Shown: positions 8,144-16,462 of the stretch, piece by piece
Layout of the letters: each line of letters opens with the position of its first letter
How positions within the stretch are numbered: position 1 is the stretch's first letter
Assembly: GCA_913063125.1 (NCBI GenBank)
Contig: CAJXZM010000060.1
Span: forward strand, 1 to 32,975
Origin: an uncultured Gammaproteobacteria bacterium
Lineage (GTDB): Bacteria; Pseudomonadota; Gammaproteobacteria; Pseudomonadales; Ketobacteraceae
Length of the DNA stretch: 32,975 bases
Direction of reading: 5' to 3'
Position numbers and translations under genes: made by a program
The notes under the pieces: generated by a model
The model's database searches: none
Told to the model about the DNA's origin: nothing
Seen by the model: only the letters and a program-made list of their open reading frames with translations

Positions 8144-8909
8144 TCGAATTAATTATTGTTGGCGCTTGGCAGCAACAGGGATTAGTTTTTCGATTTTTGG
8201 GCTAGGCGGGGTATTGTTAAGTCTGACTGTTTTTCCTGTGGTGAATCTATTGATATGGAATGATAAAAAGCGAAAGGTGGTTGGGCAGTATATCGTGCAT
8301 TTATCTTTTCGTTTTTTTATTGGGTTTATGAGTCGTGTGGAAATCTTAGACTATGAAATTATTGGACGAGAAAAATTAGGAGGGCCACCTAGTTTAATTC
8401 TAGCGAATCACCCTTCACTAATTGATGTTGTGTTTTTGATTTCTTTTATGAAAAAAGTAGATTGTATTGTTAAACAGTCACTTTTACGGAATCCGTTTAC
8501 CATTGGTCCAGTGAGGGCAGCAGGATATATTGGAAATAGTGGTGCAGAAAGATTGGTTGATGATTGTGTTCAAAGTCTAGCGTCGGGGAACTCGTTAGTA
8601 ATGTTTCCGGAAGGTACTCGAAGTAAGTCAGGGCATCCTCTACGCTTTCAGCGAGGAGCAGCCAATATGGTGGTTAGGGCTGGATGCCCTATTCGACCTG
8701 TGACTATTAGCGTTAACCCTACGACCTTAACGAAAGCAGAAAAGTGGTATCAGATACCATTGACAAAAGTTAAAGTGGTTATTCGTGTTGGCGATGATTT
8801 AGATGTCATGCCGTTGATCTCATCTGCTCCCAATCAAACAATTGCTACAAGGCTATTGACCCGTTATTTAGAAGAATACTTTACTGAGGAGGTAAAAGAA
8901 AATGGCTGA
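8136..8909 (+). CDS. apeD: PlsC-type acyltransferase of the aryl polyene cluster (ApeD-like)
   Basis: This 257-residue protein has an N-terminal membrane segment (about 10-40) and the lysophospholipid acyltransferase motifs: NHPSLID (the HX4D catalytic pair) at about residue 90 and FPEGTRS at about 160. It probably adds a fatty acyl chain to a glycerol-type or sugar-linked carrier at the inner membrane, giving the polyene a lipid anchor. The ATG at 8136 was preferred over the GTG at 8115 because it starts the family's MFNRINYCWR-like N-terminus. It overlaps apeC by 8 bases and the first ACP gene by 8 bases. The exact acceptor is not known from sequence. Confidence 0.85.
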   Translation: MFNRINYCWRLAATGISFSIFGLGGVLLSLTVFPVVNLLIWNDKKRKVVGQYIVHLSFRFFIGFMSRVEILDYEIIGREKLGGPPSLILANHPSLIDVVFLISFMKKVDCIVKQSLLRNPFTIGPVRAAGYIGNSGAERLVDDCVQSLASGNSLVMFPEGTRSKSGHPLRFQRGAANMVVRAGCPIRPVTISVNPTTLTKAEKWYQIPLTKVKVVIRVGDDLDVMPLISSAPNQTIATRLLTRYLEEYFTEEVKENG

Positions 8910-9162
8910 TTTAGCAGCAGAAATCAAACAGCTTATTATTGAGGCGCTTGATTTGGAAGATATGACAGTTGAAGATATTAACAGTGATGAGCCTTTGTTT
9001 GGTGAGGGTTTAGGGCTGGATTCAATTGATGCTTTAGAACTTGGATTGGCGTTAAAAAACAAGTATCAAATTACTATTGACGCGGAGTCTGAAGATACGA
9101 AGAAACACTTTGCATCGGTTTCGGCTTTGGTAGCGTTTATTTCGGAAAATTCAGAAGGGTAA
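8902..9162 (+). CDS. apeE: Acyl carrier protein 1 of the aryl polyene cluster
   Basis: This 86-residue acidic protein is an acyl carrier protein. The phosphopantetheine-accepting serine is Ser41 in GLGLDSIDALEL. The four-helix pattern is complete, and the C-terminal helix ends VSALVAFISENSEG. A GAGGAGG ribosome binding site lies inside the end of apeD and gives the strongest initiation signal in this part of the operon. In the E. coli cluster the two carrier proteins ApeE and ApeF share starter loading and chain extension; which of the two carries the growing polyene here cannot be decided. No phosphopantetheinyl transferase is encoded in the window. Confidence 0.9.
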   Translation: MADLAAEIKQLIIEALDLEDMTVEDINSDEPLFGEGLGLDSIDALELGLALKNKYQITIDAESEDTKKHFASVSALVAFISENSEG

Positions 9163-9163
9163 T

Positions 9164-9409
9164 ATGATGAAGACAAAAGAAGAATTGTTTGCAGAGCTAC
9201 AAGATATTTTCGTGGAATTGTTTGAGTTAGATAAAGGTGATGTGACATTGGAAGCAACCTTATATGACGAGCTTGATATCGATAGTATTGATGCGGTGGA
9301 TCTAGTTGTGAAGCTAAAAGAAGTGACTGGCAAGAAAATTCAGCCTGAAGAATTTAAAGCTGTTCGAACAGTGAATGATGTGGTTGAAGCGGTATATGCG
9401 CTGCAATAA
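9164..9409 (+). CDS. apeF: Acyl carrier protein 2 of the aryl polyene cluster
   Basis: This 81-residue acyl carrier protein has its attachment serine at Ser41 in DELDIDSIDAVDLV, and a typical helix II (VDLVVKLKEVTGKKI). It starts two bases after the stop of the first carrier protein, with a GAAGGG ribosome binding site. Two ATG codons stand in tandem and either could be used. It is clearly different in sequence from ACP1, so the pair is not a recent duplication. Two carrier proteins side by side are the rule in aryl polyene clusters. Confidence 0.9.
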   Translation: MMKTKEELFAELQDIFVELFELDKGDVTLEATLYDELDIDSIDAVDLVVKLKEVTGKKIQPEEFKAVRTVNDVVEAVYALQ

Positions 9410-9455
9410 CACAATCGAAACGAATGTTGAAACGTGCGTTTAACGAAGTGACTTG

Positions 9456-10019
9456 ATGTTATTAAAAGTGATTGTTGGAATATTGGTGCTCCTGTATCCT
9501 GTTGCCGTTTATTATGGTTTACAGGTATTTGAAGTAAAAACACTTGGCATCCTATTGCTAGGCGTGCTGGTTGTGCGCATGTTCCTGTCGAAAGCATCAT
9601 CAACTAAGCAGTTGTTGTTGGTTTCGGCTGGAGGGGTTTTATTGGCAAGTATTATTGTGTTTACGAATGATGCCCTGTATTTGAAACTGTACCCTGTACT
9701 GATGAATGTGTTGATGTTCTTAGTATTCTTTACCAGCCTCTTCCGGCCGCCTAGTGTGGTCGAGCGTTTGGCTCGAATTCGTGAGCCGGAGCTGGATGCT
9801 CACGCTGTTGCTTATACAAGAAAAGTGACAATGGTATGGTGTGTTTTCTTTCTAATGAACGGGTCGGTCGCGTTGTGGACAGTGCTCGCTGGTACGATGG
9901 CTCAGTGGACGTTATATAACGGTTTAATCTCCTATATCCTGCTTGGGGTATTAATGGCTGCAGAATTTGTTGTGCGTTTGTGGGTGAAAAAACATAAAGG
10001 TGAAATCGGTAATGCCTGA
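9456..10019 (+). CDS. apeG: COG4648-type membrane protein (ApeG-like)
   Basis: This 187-residue membrane protein has about six hydrophobic segments: residues 2-20, 24-44, 48-66, 71-92, then 125-147 and 150-175 after a cytoplasmic loop that contains RPPSVVERLARIREPELDAHA. That loop is a conserved feature of the COG4648 family of aryl polyene clusters. Its biochemical role is unknown; it may form part of a membrane assembly site. The ATG at 9456 follows a weak AACGAAG. The end overlaps the ligase gene by 8 bases. Confidence 0.78.
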   Translation: MLLKVIVGILVLLYPVAVYYGLQVFEVKTLGILLLGVLVVRMFLSKASSTKQLLLVSAGGVLLASIIVFTNDALYLKLYPVLMNVLMFLVFFTSLFRPPSVVERLARIREPELDAHAVAYTRKVTMVWCVFFLMNGSVALWTVLAGTMAQWTLYNGLISYILLGVLMAAEFVVRLWVKKHKGEIGNA

Positions 10020-11550
10020 AATTAAACCCGTTGATGTTATGTCTCTTAATGATGAGAACGTTCCTGGTGTGAGACGGCTTGGTGAGTTGTTCTGTTCTGG
10101 GCGAAGTGCAGGCGAGTGTGTTGCCTGGTCTGGTGCACAAAAAGTGGCTGCCCCCGGCATTACCTTCGGCCAATTTCAGCAGGACGTTGCTGCTCTAATT
10201 GCTGTTTTGGCTGCTGGTGACAATGAAGGGAAAAAGTGGGCGCTGTATTGTGAGGATAGCTATCGGTTCTTAGTCGGGCTTATTGCGCTATTACACAGTA
10301 ATATCACTCCTGTTTTGCCGATGAATATACAGTCTGGAGTGATTGAAGCATTGGCTCGCCGAGTTGATGGGTTTGTTTCTGATTCGGATGTATTGTCTAG
10401 TCAAGTTGCATTGGGTATTGAGAACAATACGCTACCAGTAGTTACTTTACCTTTATCTGCAGTCAAATCTTTGAGCTCAGAAGAATCAATGAAATTGCAG
10501 AGTGCAATCGATTTCTCTGCACGAACGATAGAGATTTACACGTCTGGCTCTACCGGTGACCCAGAAGTAATTGTTAAGAAAATAGGTCAGTTTGAAGAGG
10601 AAGTCATTACTTTAGAGCGTTGTTGGGGAGACAGTCTAGGGATGGTGGCATATGTTGCGACGGTGTCACATCAACATATTTACGGATTGCTTTTTCGGTT
10701 ACTTTGGCCTGTTTGTACTGGACGTATATTCTTTTCAACGCGTTTTGAATTCCCCGAAAGTATGGCTGCTGCTATTAAAAAATTTAAGGAGAGTGAAGGT
10801 GGTCGAGTGGTTATGGTCTCCAGTCCTGCGCATATTAAGCGGGTTTCCGAAAATGCAGGGCTGACTAATATAGGGTTGTATGGTCCTGTCACCTTTTCTT
10901 CTGGCGGGCCGTTGGCATTTGATGCGAATATGCATTACCAGTCGATTACCGGCAGTCAAGTTACTGAGGTGTTTGGTAGTTCGGAAACGGGTGGTATAGC
11001 ATGGCGTTCATTGAGGGAGGGCGTAATCGAAAGCGATGATAACTTAGGTTGGATACCATTTGAGGGTGTCGAGCTTTCACTTGTTGATGGGTTATTAGAG
11101 GTTAAGTCGAAACATTGTGTTGCTTCTGATGACGCGTTTCAAATGGCGGATAAGGTTGAATTTCTTGGCGACGGACGGTTTTTATTACGTGGTCGTGCGG
11201 ATCGCATTGCAAAAATTGAGGAAAAGCGAGTATCCCTTAGTGGTGTAGAAGCGTTGCTGCTAAAGCATGATTGGTTAAGTGACGCTAAGGTAGTGGTATT
11301 AGAGGGGCGACGACAATGTTTGGGTGTCGTCGCATGCCTGTCTACTGAGGGGGATGAAACGTTAGTGTTATTAAATAAGCGAGTTGTAGTTGATGTATTG
11401 AAGGAGTATTTGTCGACAGTTTTTGAACCAGTCATTTTACCTCGGAAATGGCGTTTTGTGAGTGCGATGCCCATAAATGCACAAGGAAAGACAGTTGTCA
11501 GTGATCTCTGTTTATTGTTTGATAACGCGGAGATTAAGGATGAAAAATAA
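10012..11550 (+). CDS. apeH: Aryl acid:ACP ligase (ANL superfamily, ApeH-like)
   Basis: This 512-residue AMP-forming ligase has the P-loop-like YTSGSTGDPEV (residues 176-186), the GSSETGGIAWR adenine-binding motif (about 322), LRGRADRIAKIEEKRVSL with the hinge (about 395), and a C-terminal NAQGKTVVS containing the conserved catalytic lysine. In aryl polyene synthesis this enzyme activates an aryl acid as an adenylate and loads it on a carrier protein. Here the natural substrate would be the aryl acrylate made by the cluster's ammonia-lyase, which is inferred. The ATG lies in the end of apeG with an AAAGGTG upstream. Confidence 0.88.
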   Translation: MPEIKPVDVMSLNDENVPGVRRLGELFCSGRSAGECVAWSGAQKVAAPGITFGQFQQDVAALIAVLAAGDNEGKKWALYCEDSYRFLVGLIALLHSNITPVLPMNIQSGVIEALARRVDGFVSDSDVLSSQVALGIENNTLPVVTLPLSAVKSLSSEESMKLQSAIDFSARTIEIYTSGSTGDPEVIVKKIGQFEEEVITLERCWGDSLGMVAYVATVSHQHIYGLLFRLLWPVCTGRIFFSTRFEFPESMAAAIKKFKESEGGRVVMVSSPAHIKRVSENAGLTNIGLYGPVTFSSGGPLAFDANMHYQSITGSQVTEVFGSSETGGIAWRSLREGVIESDDNLGWIPFEGVELSLVDGLLEVKSKHCVASDDAFQMADKVEFLGDGRFLLRGRADRIAKIEEKRVSLSGVEALLLKHDWLSDAKVVVLEGRRQCLGVVACLSTEGDETLVLLNKRVVVDVLKEYLSTVFEPVILPRKWRFVSAMPINAQGKTVVSDLCLLFDNAEIKDEK

Positions 11551-11920
11551 GTGTATTTACCCTAATGTTTTGACGACAGAAATAACGGATGACAGTACTG
11601 TTCTAACATTGCTGGTACCTGAAGAATTATTGTATTTTGATGGCCACTTTGATCAGGCATCATTGTTGCCGGGCGTGGTACAAATTGATTGGGCAGTGTA
11701 TTTTGGACAAAAAATATTTGATTACACTGGTGAGTTTTCTGGTCTTGAAGTTATTAAGTTTAAAGATGTTATCTCTCCGAATCAGCAGGTGGAATTAACA
11801 CTTCAATTTAAGGAAAATAAAAACAAACTGTTATTTAGTTATCAATCAGATAGCGGGACGTGCTCGTCTGGGCGGATTGTTTTTGATAAAGAGGAGGGTG
11901 TCGCGCGTGGAGAAGTATGA
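11540..11920 (+). CDS. apeI: ApeI-family 3-hydroxyacyl-ACP dehydratase
   Basis: This 126-residue single hot-dog-fold protein has the FabA/FabZ-type active site. His36 in YFDGHFDQ and Asp50 in LLPGVVQIDWA are in the right places for the catalytic pair. ApeI is known to form a heterodimer with a second dehydratase (ApeP, encoded at 22010) that removes water after each ketoreduction to give the conjugated double bonds. It starts inside the end of apeH (AAGGATG) and overlaps the glycosyltransferase start by 14 bases, indicating tight translational coupling. Confidence 0.87.
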   Translation: MKNKCIYPNVLTTEITDDSTVLTLLVPEELLYFDGHFDQASLLPGVVQIDWAVYFGQKIFDYTGEFSGLEVIKFKDVISPNQQVELTLQFKENKNKLLFSYQSDSGTCSSGRIVFDKEEGVARGEV

Positions 11921-12686
11921 GGATATCAATATAGCTGTTGTGATTCCCGTTTATAATCACGGTGAGGCTCTGGATTATGTTTTAGATCAACTGAAGTCCT
12001 ATAATTTGCCTTGCTTGTTAGTGGATGATGGTAGTGATGAACCGTGTCAGCGTGTTATCGAGAATGCAACAGAAACACGGGATTGGGTGGAAAGCATTCG
12101 TTTGTCGAGCAATCAAGGAAAAGGCGCGGCAGTTAGTGCAGGCTTGATGAAATTGGAGTTACAGGGGGGAGTGACTCATGTTATGCAAATTGACGCGGAT
12201 GGGCAGCATAATCTGGATGACATACCTATATTTTTGAAAGCGACGGAAAAAAATCCTAGTGCGTTGATTTTAGGGCAGGCAATGTATGACGAGACTGTGC
12301 CAAAAGCTCGGTTATATGGGCGCTATATTACACATGTTTGGGTTTGGATTGAAACGCTGTCTTTATCGGTGAAGGACACCATGTGTGGGTTTCGTGTATA
12401 CCCTTTGGCAGTGACTAATGATGCGATTCGCTCGTCAACGTTAGGTCAGCGAATGGCGTTTGATACTGAAATCGTGGTGCGCTTATTTTGGAAAGATGTT
12501 GAGGTTGTAAATATCCCAACATTAGTGCATTACCCTTACGATGGTGTATCTCATTTTTCAGCGTTTAGGGACAATGTACAAATTAGTTATATGCATAGTC
12601 GGTTGTTCTTTAGGATGTTGCTAGGTTTACCTGTGTGGTTAGCGAAGCGTTGTTTCAAGGGGGTGGGTTTTGCCTCAGAAAAATAA
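11907..12686 (+). CDS. apeJ: Family 2 glycosyltransferase of the aryl polyene cluster
   Basis: This 259-residue protein is a GT-A fold family 2 glycosyltransferase. It has VVIPVYN at 11-17, DDGSD at 40-44, and the metal-binding DADGQH at 96-101. A later stretch (TMCGFRVYP) matches dolichol-phosphate-mannose-synthase-like enzymes. The GTG at 11907 was chosen because a perfect GAGGAGG lies nine bases upstream, inside apeI. In related clusters, as I recall, this domain is often fused to the LpxL-type acyltransferase that is encoded separately just downstream here, so the ApeJ name covers only half of that protein. The acceptor is probably the polyene or its lipid, which is inferred. Confidence 0.82.
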   Translation: MEKYEDINIAVVIPVYNHGEALDYVLDQLKSYNLPCLLVDDGSDEPCQRVIENATETRDWVESIRLSSNQGKGAAVSAGLMKLELQGGVTHVMQIDADGQHNLDDIPIFLKATEKNPSALILGQAMYDETVPKARLYGRYITHVWVWIETLSLSVKDTMCGFRVYPLAVTNDAIRSSTLGQRMAFDTEIVVRLFWKDVEVVNIPTLVHYPYDGVSHFSAFRDNVQISYMHSRLFFRMLLGLPVWLAKRCFKGVGFASEK

Positions 12687-13662
12687 CAGTAAAGAACCGG
12701 CGATGCTAGATGTGTCAGGGACAGGTAGGGCTTCAGAAAAGCATTGGGCCGCAATTGAAGAGCGTGGCGTGTATTGGGGAATAAATACGATGGTATTTAT
12801 TTACCGGTATTTCGGGCGCTGGATTTTTACGTTGATATTATACCCAGTAATGGCGTATTTTTTTGTTGCTGGAGCGCAAACAAGAAAGCACTCAAAAGAG
12901 TTTCTGCTTCGTGCTTATGAATTTGACGCCCAAGCGAGCCCATTTTCACAAAAACCAGGGTTATGGCAAAGTTTTTTGCATTTATTGTCCTTTGGGAATT
13001 CGCTGATTGACAAAATTGCCTCTTGGTTAGGGGAAGTGCCGCACAAGTCAATAGAGTTTGTGAATCGGCAGATGTTTCTAGATGCAGTTGAAAAGCATCA
13101 GGGTGGAATAATTTTCGCGTCACATCTTGGCAATATGGAATTGTGTCGTGCTATGGGGCAAAGCGAACATAAGATGAAGCTAAATGTGTTGGTGCATACG
13201 CATCACGCCGAGAACTTTAATCGGGTGTTAAGAAAAGCCAACTCTAACGTAACCGCAGAGTTGTTGCAGGTGACATCCGTGGGGCCAGATACGGCAATAA
13301 TGTTGCAGGAAAAAATCACCAATGGGGAAATGATTATCATTGTTGGTGATCGATTGTCTGTAAGCAACCCAGGGCGAAATGTTCGATTGGATTTTCTCGG
13401 TAAGCCTGCATCTTTTCCTCAAGGACCATTTATACTAGCGCATTTACTTAAATGTCCGGTTTATTTGCTGTTTTGTGTGAAAGAGTCAAAAGGGTACAGT
13501 ATTCATTTTGAATCTTTTGCCGAAAAAATTTCGTTGCCTCGAAAGACAAGGGAAGAAGCCCTTAGACGGGTGACTGAGGCGTATGCGCGACGTTTAGAAT
13601 ACTTTGCGGTGCGATACCCTTTGCAATGGTATAACTTTTTTGATTTCTGGTATGAGCACTGA
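12670..13662 (+). CDS. LpxL-type lysophospholipid acyltransferase (ApeJ C-terminal-half-like)
   Basis: This 330-residue protein has one N-terminal membrane helix (about residues 40-70) and the late lipid A acyltransferase family features: SHLGNMEL (the HX4E catalytic pair) at about 150, GDRLSV at about 220, and a PASFPQGPFILA block. It probably attaches an acyl or polyene acyl chain to a membrane carrier. The TTG at 12670 overlaps the glycosyltransferase by 17 bases; the ATG at 12703 is an alternative that would remove 11 residues. It runs in a different frame from the glycosyltransferase. The predicted role as anchor-forming enzyme is inferred. Confidence 0.75.
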   Translation: MPQKNNSKEPAMLDVSGTGRASEKHWAAIEERGVYWGINTMVFIYRYFGRWIFTLILYPVMAYFFVAGAQTRKHSKEFLLRAYEFDAQASPFSQKPGLWQSFLHLLSFGNSLIDKIASWLGEVPHKSIEFVNRQMFLDAVEKHQGGIIFASHLGNMELCRAMGQSEHKMKLNVLVHTHHAENFNRVLRKANSNVTAELLQVTSVGPDTAIMLQEKITNGEMIIIVGDRLSVSNPGRNVRLDFLGKPASFPQGPFILAHLLKCPVYLLFCVKESKGYSIHFESFAEKISLPRKTREEALRRVTEAYARRLEYFAVRYPLQWYNFFDFWYEH

Positions 13663-13690
13663 ACCAATTTGAACACTGAAATGATTTGAA
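13657..13690 (+). repeat. Tandem 17-base imperfect repeat at a gene end
   Basis: CACTGAACCAATTTGAA at 13657-13673 is followed directly by CACTGAAATGATTTGAA at 13674-13690, with three mismatches in the centre. The first copy contains the stop codon of the acyltransferase. The second copy lies in the 37-base gap before the ammonia-lyase. It may be a local duplication. Confidence 0.8.
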
Positions 13691-13699
13691 TAATAGAAA

Positions 13700-15295
13700 A
13701 TGTCGAGTGAAATGATGAGTAGTGAAGAGATCTGTAGTATGTCTTTATGGAAGAGCAATCCGTTAACAGTAGTGACTTTTGGCGGGAGGGAGGTAACCGT
13801 TGAAGAGGTTGTGGATATAGCCTATGGGCGCTCGCTTGTGGATATTTCAAATGACGTAGATTTTCAAGAACGTGTTATTAAAGGTGCTGAATTCCTGGAT
13901 AAGCTATGGAAGGAAGATGGTGCTATTTACGGCGTGACGACAGGGTATGGGGATTCATGCACGGTTGATGTTCCTCCCCACCTTGTGCAAGAGTTACCTT
14001 ATCACTTGTTACGATTTCACGGCTGTGGGCTGGGCAAGGATTTTACGCCTAATATCGCAATGGCAATTTTGGCAACGCGATTGTCTTCTCTTAGTCGGGG
14101 TTATTCCGGTGTTAGAATGGATGTGTTAGACCAATTGGTTTTGTTGATTAACAAGCGTATTGTTCCTGTTATTCCGGAGGAGGGCTCTGTTGGTGCGAGC
14201 GGTGATTTAACCCCATTATCTTATGTGGCTGGCGCTTTAGTTGCAGAGCGAGATGTGTTTTTTGAGGGGGTTAAGAAGTCCTCAAAAGATGTTTATGAAT
14301 TGTTAGGGCTGTCTCCTATAGAGCTAAAACCCAAAGAAGCATTAGCTATAATGAATGGTACTGCTGCAATGACTGGTGTTGCTTGTGTTGCATTTAAACG
14401 GGCTGAATATTTAGCGAAGTTAACAGCACGTATTACTAGTTTAGCGTCTATTGCTTTGGAAGGTAATGCCTATCATTTTGACGAAAAACTATTTTCCGTT
14501 AAGCCCCACCCAGGCCAAAATCAAATAGCAGCATGGATACGTGATGATTTGATGGCAGATGAGACACCACGCAACTCCAGTCGATTGCAGGATCGTTACT
14601 CTATTCGTTGCGCCCCCCATATTATCGGTGTGTTACAAGATGCTCTTCCGTGGATGAGGCAGAATATTGAAACGGAATTAAACAGTGCAAACGACAACCC
14701 TATTATTGATGGTATTGGAGAGCATGTGTTGCACGGAGGGCACTTTTACGGTGGTCACATAGCATTTGTAATGGATTCAATGAAAAACTGTGTGGCTAAT
14801 TTGGCTGACTTGATGGATCGTCAAATGGCATTGTTAATGGATTCGAAGTTTAATCATGGGTTGCCAAACAATCTTTCAGGAGCATCAGAAGAAAGAGCGA
14901 TGATTAATCATGGGTTTAAAGCTGTTCAGATTGGCGTTTCTGCGTGGACCGCTGAAGCACTAAAAGCTACGATGCCTGCCAGTGTTTTCTCTCGTTCGAC
15001 TGAATGTCATAACCAGGACAAAGTGAGTATGGGGACCATTGCTGCAAGGGATTGTATGCGTGTTCTTGAATTGACTGAGCAGGTTGCCGCTGCGCTACTG
15101 TTGTCCGTGTGTCAGGGCGTGGAACTTCGTCAGCGAGAAGGTTCACTCACTGATGCGAATTTGACTGCAGCTATGAAATCGATGAAGCAGGACGTTTTTG
15201 AACATTTCGAATTCCTAGAAGAAGATCGACCTTTAGACAAAACACTGAAACTATTTGTCTCGTTGATTCAGCAGCAAAACTGGGAGCTTTATTAA
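13700..15295 (+). CDS. MIO-type aromatic amino acid ammonia-lyase (HAL/TAL/PAL family)
   Basis: This 531-residue enzyme belongs to the histidine/tyrosine/phenylalanine ammonia-lyase family. Ala166-Ser167-Gly168 in GSVGASGDLTPL forms the MIO cofactor, and catalytic Tyr77 lies in YGVTTGYGDS. The later NDNPIID motif is also intact. The substrate-selectivity pair, at the place of Ser-His in histidine, His-Leu in tyrosine and Phe-Leu in phenylalanine lyases, is Phe106-His107 (LLRFHGCGLG), so the substrate is not settled. A role supplying an aryl acrylate (such as coumarate or cinnamate) to the polyene ligase is inferred from context. Alternative starts at 13712 or 13739 are possible; a GAAGAG upstream of 13739 favours the latter. 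Confidence 0.87.
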   Translation: MSSEMMSSEEICSMSLWKSNPLTVVTFGGREVTVEEVVDIAYGRSLVDISNDVDFQERVIKGAEFLDKLWKEDGAIYGVTTGYGDSCTVDVPPHLVQELPYHLLRFHGCGLGKDFTPNIAMAILATRLSSLSRGYSGVRMDVLDQLVLLINKRIVPVIPEEGSVGASGDLTPLSYVAGALVAERDVFFEGVKKSSKDVYELLGLSPIELKPKEALAIMNGTAAMTGVACVAFKRAEYLAKLTARITSLASIALEGNAYHFDEKLFSVKPHPGQNQIAAWIRDDLMADETPRNSSRLQDRYSIRCAPHIIGVLQDALPWMRQNIETELNSANDNPIIDGIGEHVLHGGHFYGGHIAFVMDSMKNCVANLADLMDRQMALLMDSKFNHGLPNNLSGASEERAMINHGFKAVQIGVSAWTAEALKATMPASVFSRSTECHNQDKVSMGTIAARDCMRVLELTEQVAAALLLSVCQGVELRQREGSLTDANLTAAMKSMKQDVFEHFEFLEEDRPLDKTLKLFVSLIQQQNWELY

Positions 15296-15715
15296 GTGAT
15301 AAAAAATGCCATTGTTAGTGCTGAAACAATAATCAAAATCCCCTTTCATGATGTGGATATGATGCGCATTGCATGGCATGGGCATTACGTGAAATATTTT
15401 GAAGTCGCTCGTTGTGAATTGTTGGATGAACTTGAGTATGACTATATTAGCATGGTTAATTCTGGTTATGCGTGGCCAGTTATTGATTTGCATATTCGAT
15501 ATGCGAAACCAGCAACTTTTGAAAAATATATAATCGTTACTTCGGCGGTTGTGGAGTATGAGAATCGGTTGAAAATTCAATATGAAATTCATGATGAAAA
15601 GTCTGGGGATCGTTTGACCAAAGGGCATACTGTGCAGGTCGCCGTTGATATAAAAACGAATGAAATGTGTTTTGCATCCCCTCAGATATTACTAGATAAA
15701 TTAGGGGTGGAGTAG
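15296..15715 (+). CDS. apeK: Hot-dog thioesterase of the 4HBT family (ApeK-like)
   Basis: This 139-residue protein has the 4-hydroxybenzoyl-CoA thioesterase fold. The signature PFHDVDMMRIAWHGHYVKYFE at residues 16-36 contains the conserved acidic pair and the HGHY turn. In aryl polyene synthesis ApeK-type enzymes hydrolyse thioesters, either to release the product or to clear stalled chains. The start is a GTG immediately after the lyase stop, with GGGAG in the end of the lyase as ribosome binding site. It is translationally coupled to the lyase. Confidence 0.85.
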   Translation: MIKNAIVSAETIIKIPFHDVDMMRIAWHGHYVKYFEVARCELLDELEYDYISMVNSGYAWPVIDLHIRYAKPATFEKYIIVTSAVVEYENRLKIQYEIHDEKSGDRLTKGHTVQVAVDIKTNEMCFASPQILLDKLGVE

Positions 15716-15720
15716 TGGTA

Positions 15721-16461
15721 ATGTTGGTTGTTCGTACTATGTGCTGGTTGAGGCTTGTGTTCGTTACAGGTGTATTTTGTTTTGTGCCACCCGCTTTTTC
15801 TGTTGTTGATAATGATGGGGTCGATAGTCTGTGGGATGTGAAATCACTGGCTGCCTATTTGCCATTGTATAAGTCAGAATTACGTGTTGTCAATGAAGAG
15901 GCATTGATGCTTCAAAGCGTTTCTCTTTCCCCGAAAGAGGGATATGTTTTAGATTTTTCGCAGCAAAGAAACATAGCAATATTGTCAAAACCTCTTCTGT
16001 CTGAAGGTCAGTTTCTTTATCGCGAAAACGAAGGTATATGTTGGGCAATTAATAAGCCTTTTCTGACGACGTTGGTGTTAATGGAAAGTACAATTGTTCA
16101 AAAAAACGAAGATGGTTCGGAACATGTTATTGATGGGACCAAGAACCCTATTGTTGCAGAATTGACGGGATTATTTACCTCAATATTTTCTGGTAATAAT
16201 CAGAAGATATTTTCTGCGTTTGATGTGTATTTGTTACAGGGTAAACCCTCGTTAATGCCTAAAGCCGGTTGGATGTTAGGTTTGAAACCTAAGAGTGACT
16301 TGATGATCGGCATTCCAAAGGAAATTCGTTTAGTGGGAGAAGATAATCTTCGTTGGATTTGGTTTTCAAATAAGTCGGGCGATGAAACGTTGATAGAGTT
16401 TTCCGCTGCAGACGCCTTGCGAAGTGAAAATGTAGTTGTTCGTTGTTTTGGTCGCACCTAG
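15721..16461 (+). CDS. apeL: LolA-like periplasmic carrier (ApeL-like)
   Basis: This 246-residue exported protein has a cleavable-type signal peptide (about residues 1-27, ending PPAFS). The mature part resembles the outer-membrane lipoprotein carrier LolA: a half-open beta barrel with alternating short strands and a KPLLSEGQFLYRENEGICW segment that corresponds to the conserved core. It probably ferries a polyene-lipid across the periplasm to the outer membrane. ATG at 15721 was chosen because GGGGTGGAG lies eight bases upstream; the GTG at 15715 has too short a spacing. It is next to an MMPL exporter, as usual in these clusters. Confidence 0.77.
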   Translation: MLVVRTMCWLRLVFVTGVFCFVPPAFSVVDNDGVDSLWDVKSLAAYLPLYKSELRVVNEEALMLQSVSLSPKEGYVLDFSQQRNIAILSKPLLSEGQFLYRENEGICWAINKPFLTTLVLMESTIVQKNEDGSEHVIDGTKNPIVAELTGLFTSIFSGNNQKIFSAFDVYLLQGKPSLMPKAGWMLGLKPKSDLMIGIPKEIRLVGEDNLRWIWFSNKSGDETLIEFSAADALRSENVVVRCFGRT

Positions 16462-16462
16462 C

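Noticed and set aside
9340-10173. Minus-strand open frames of 69-140 residues opposite the ACP, membrane and ligase genes
   Set aside because: They lie fully opposite well-supported genes, have low-complexity or Pro/Thr/Ser-rich sequence and no ribosome binding site.
13700-15295. Calling the lyase HutH of histidine degradation
   Set aside because: No other hut genes are present and the selectivity pair is Phe-His rather than Ser-His; its place in the pigment operon argues for an aromatic substrate.
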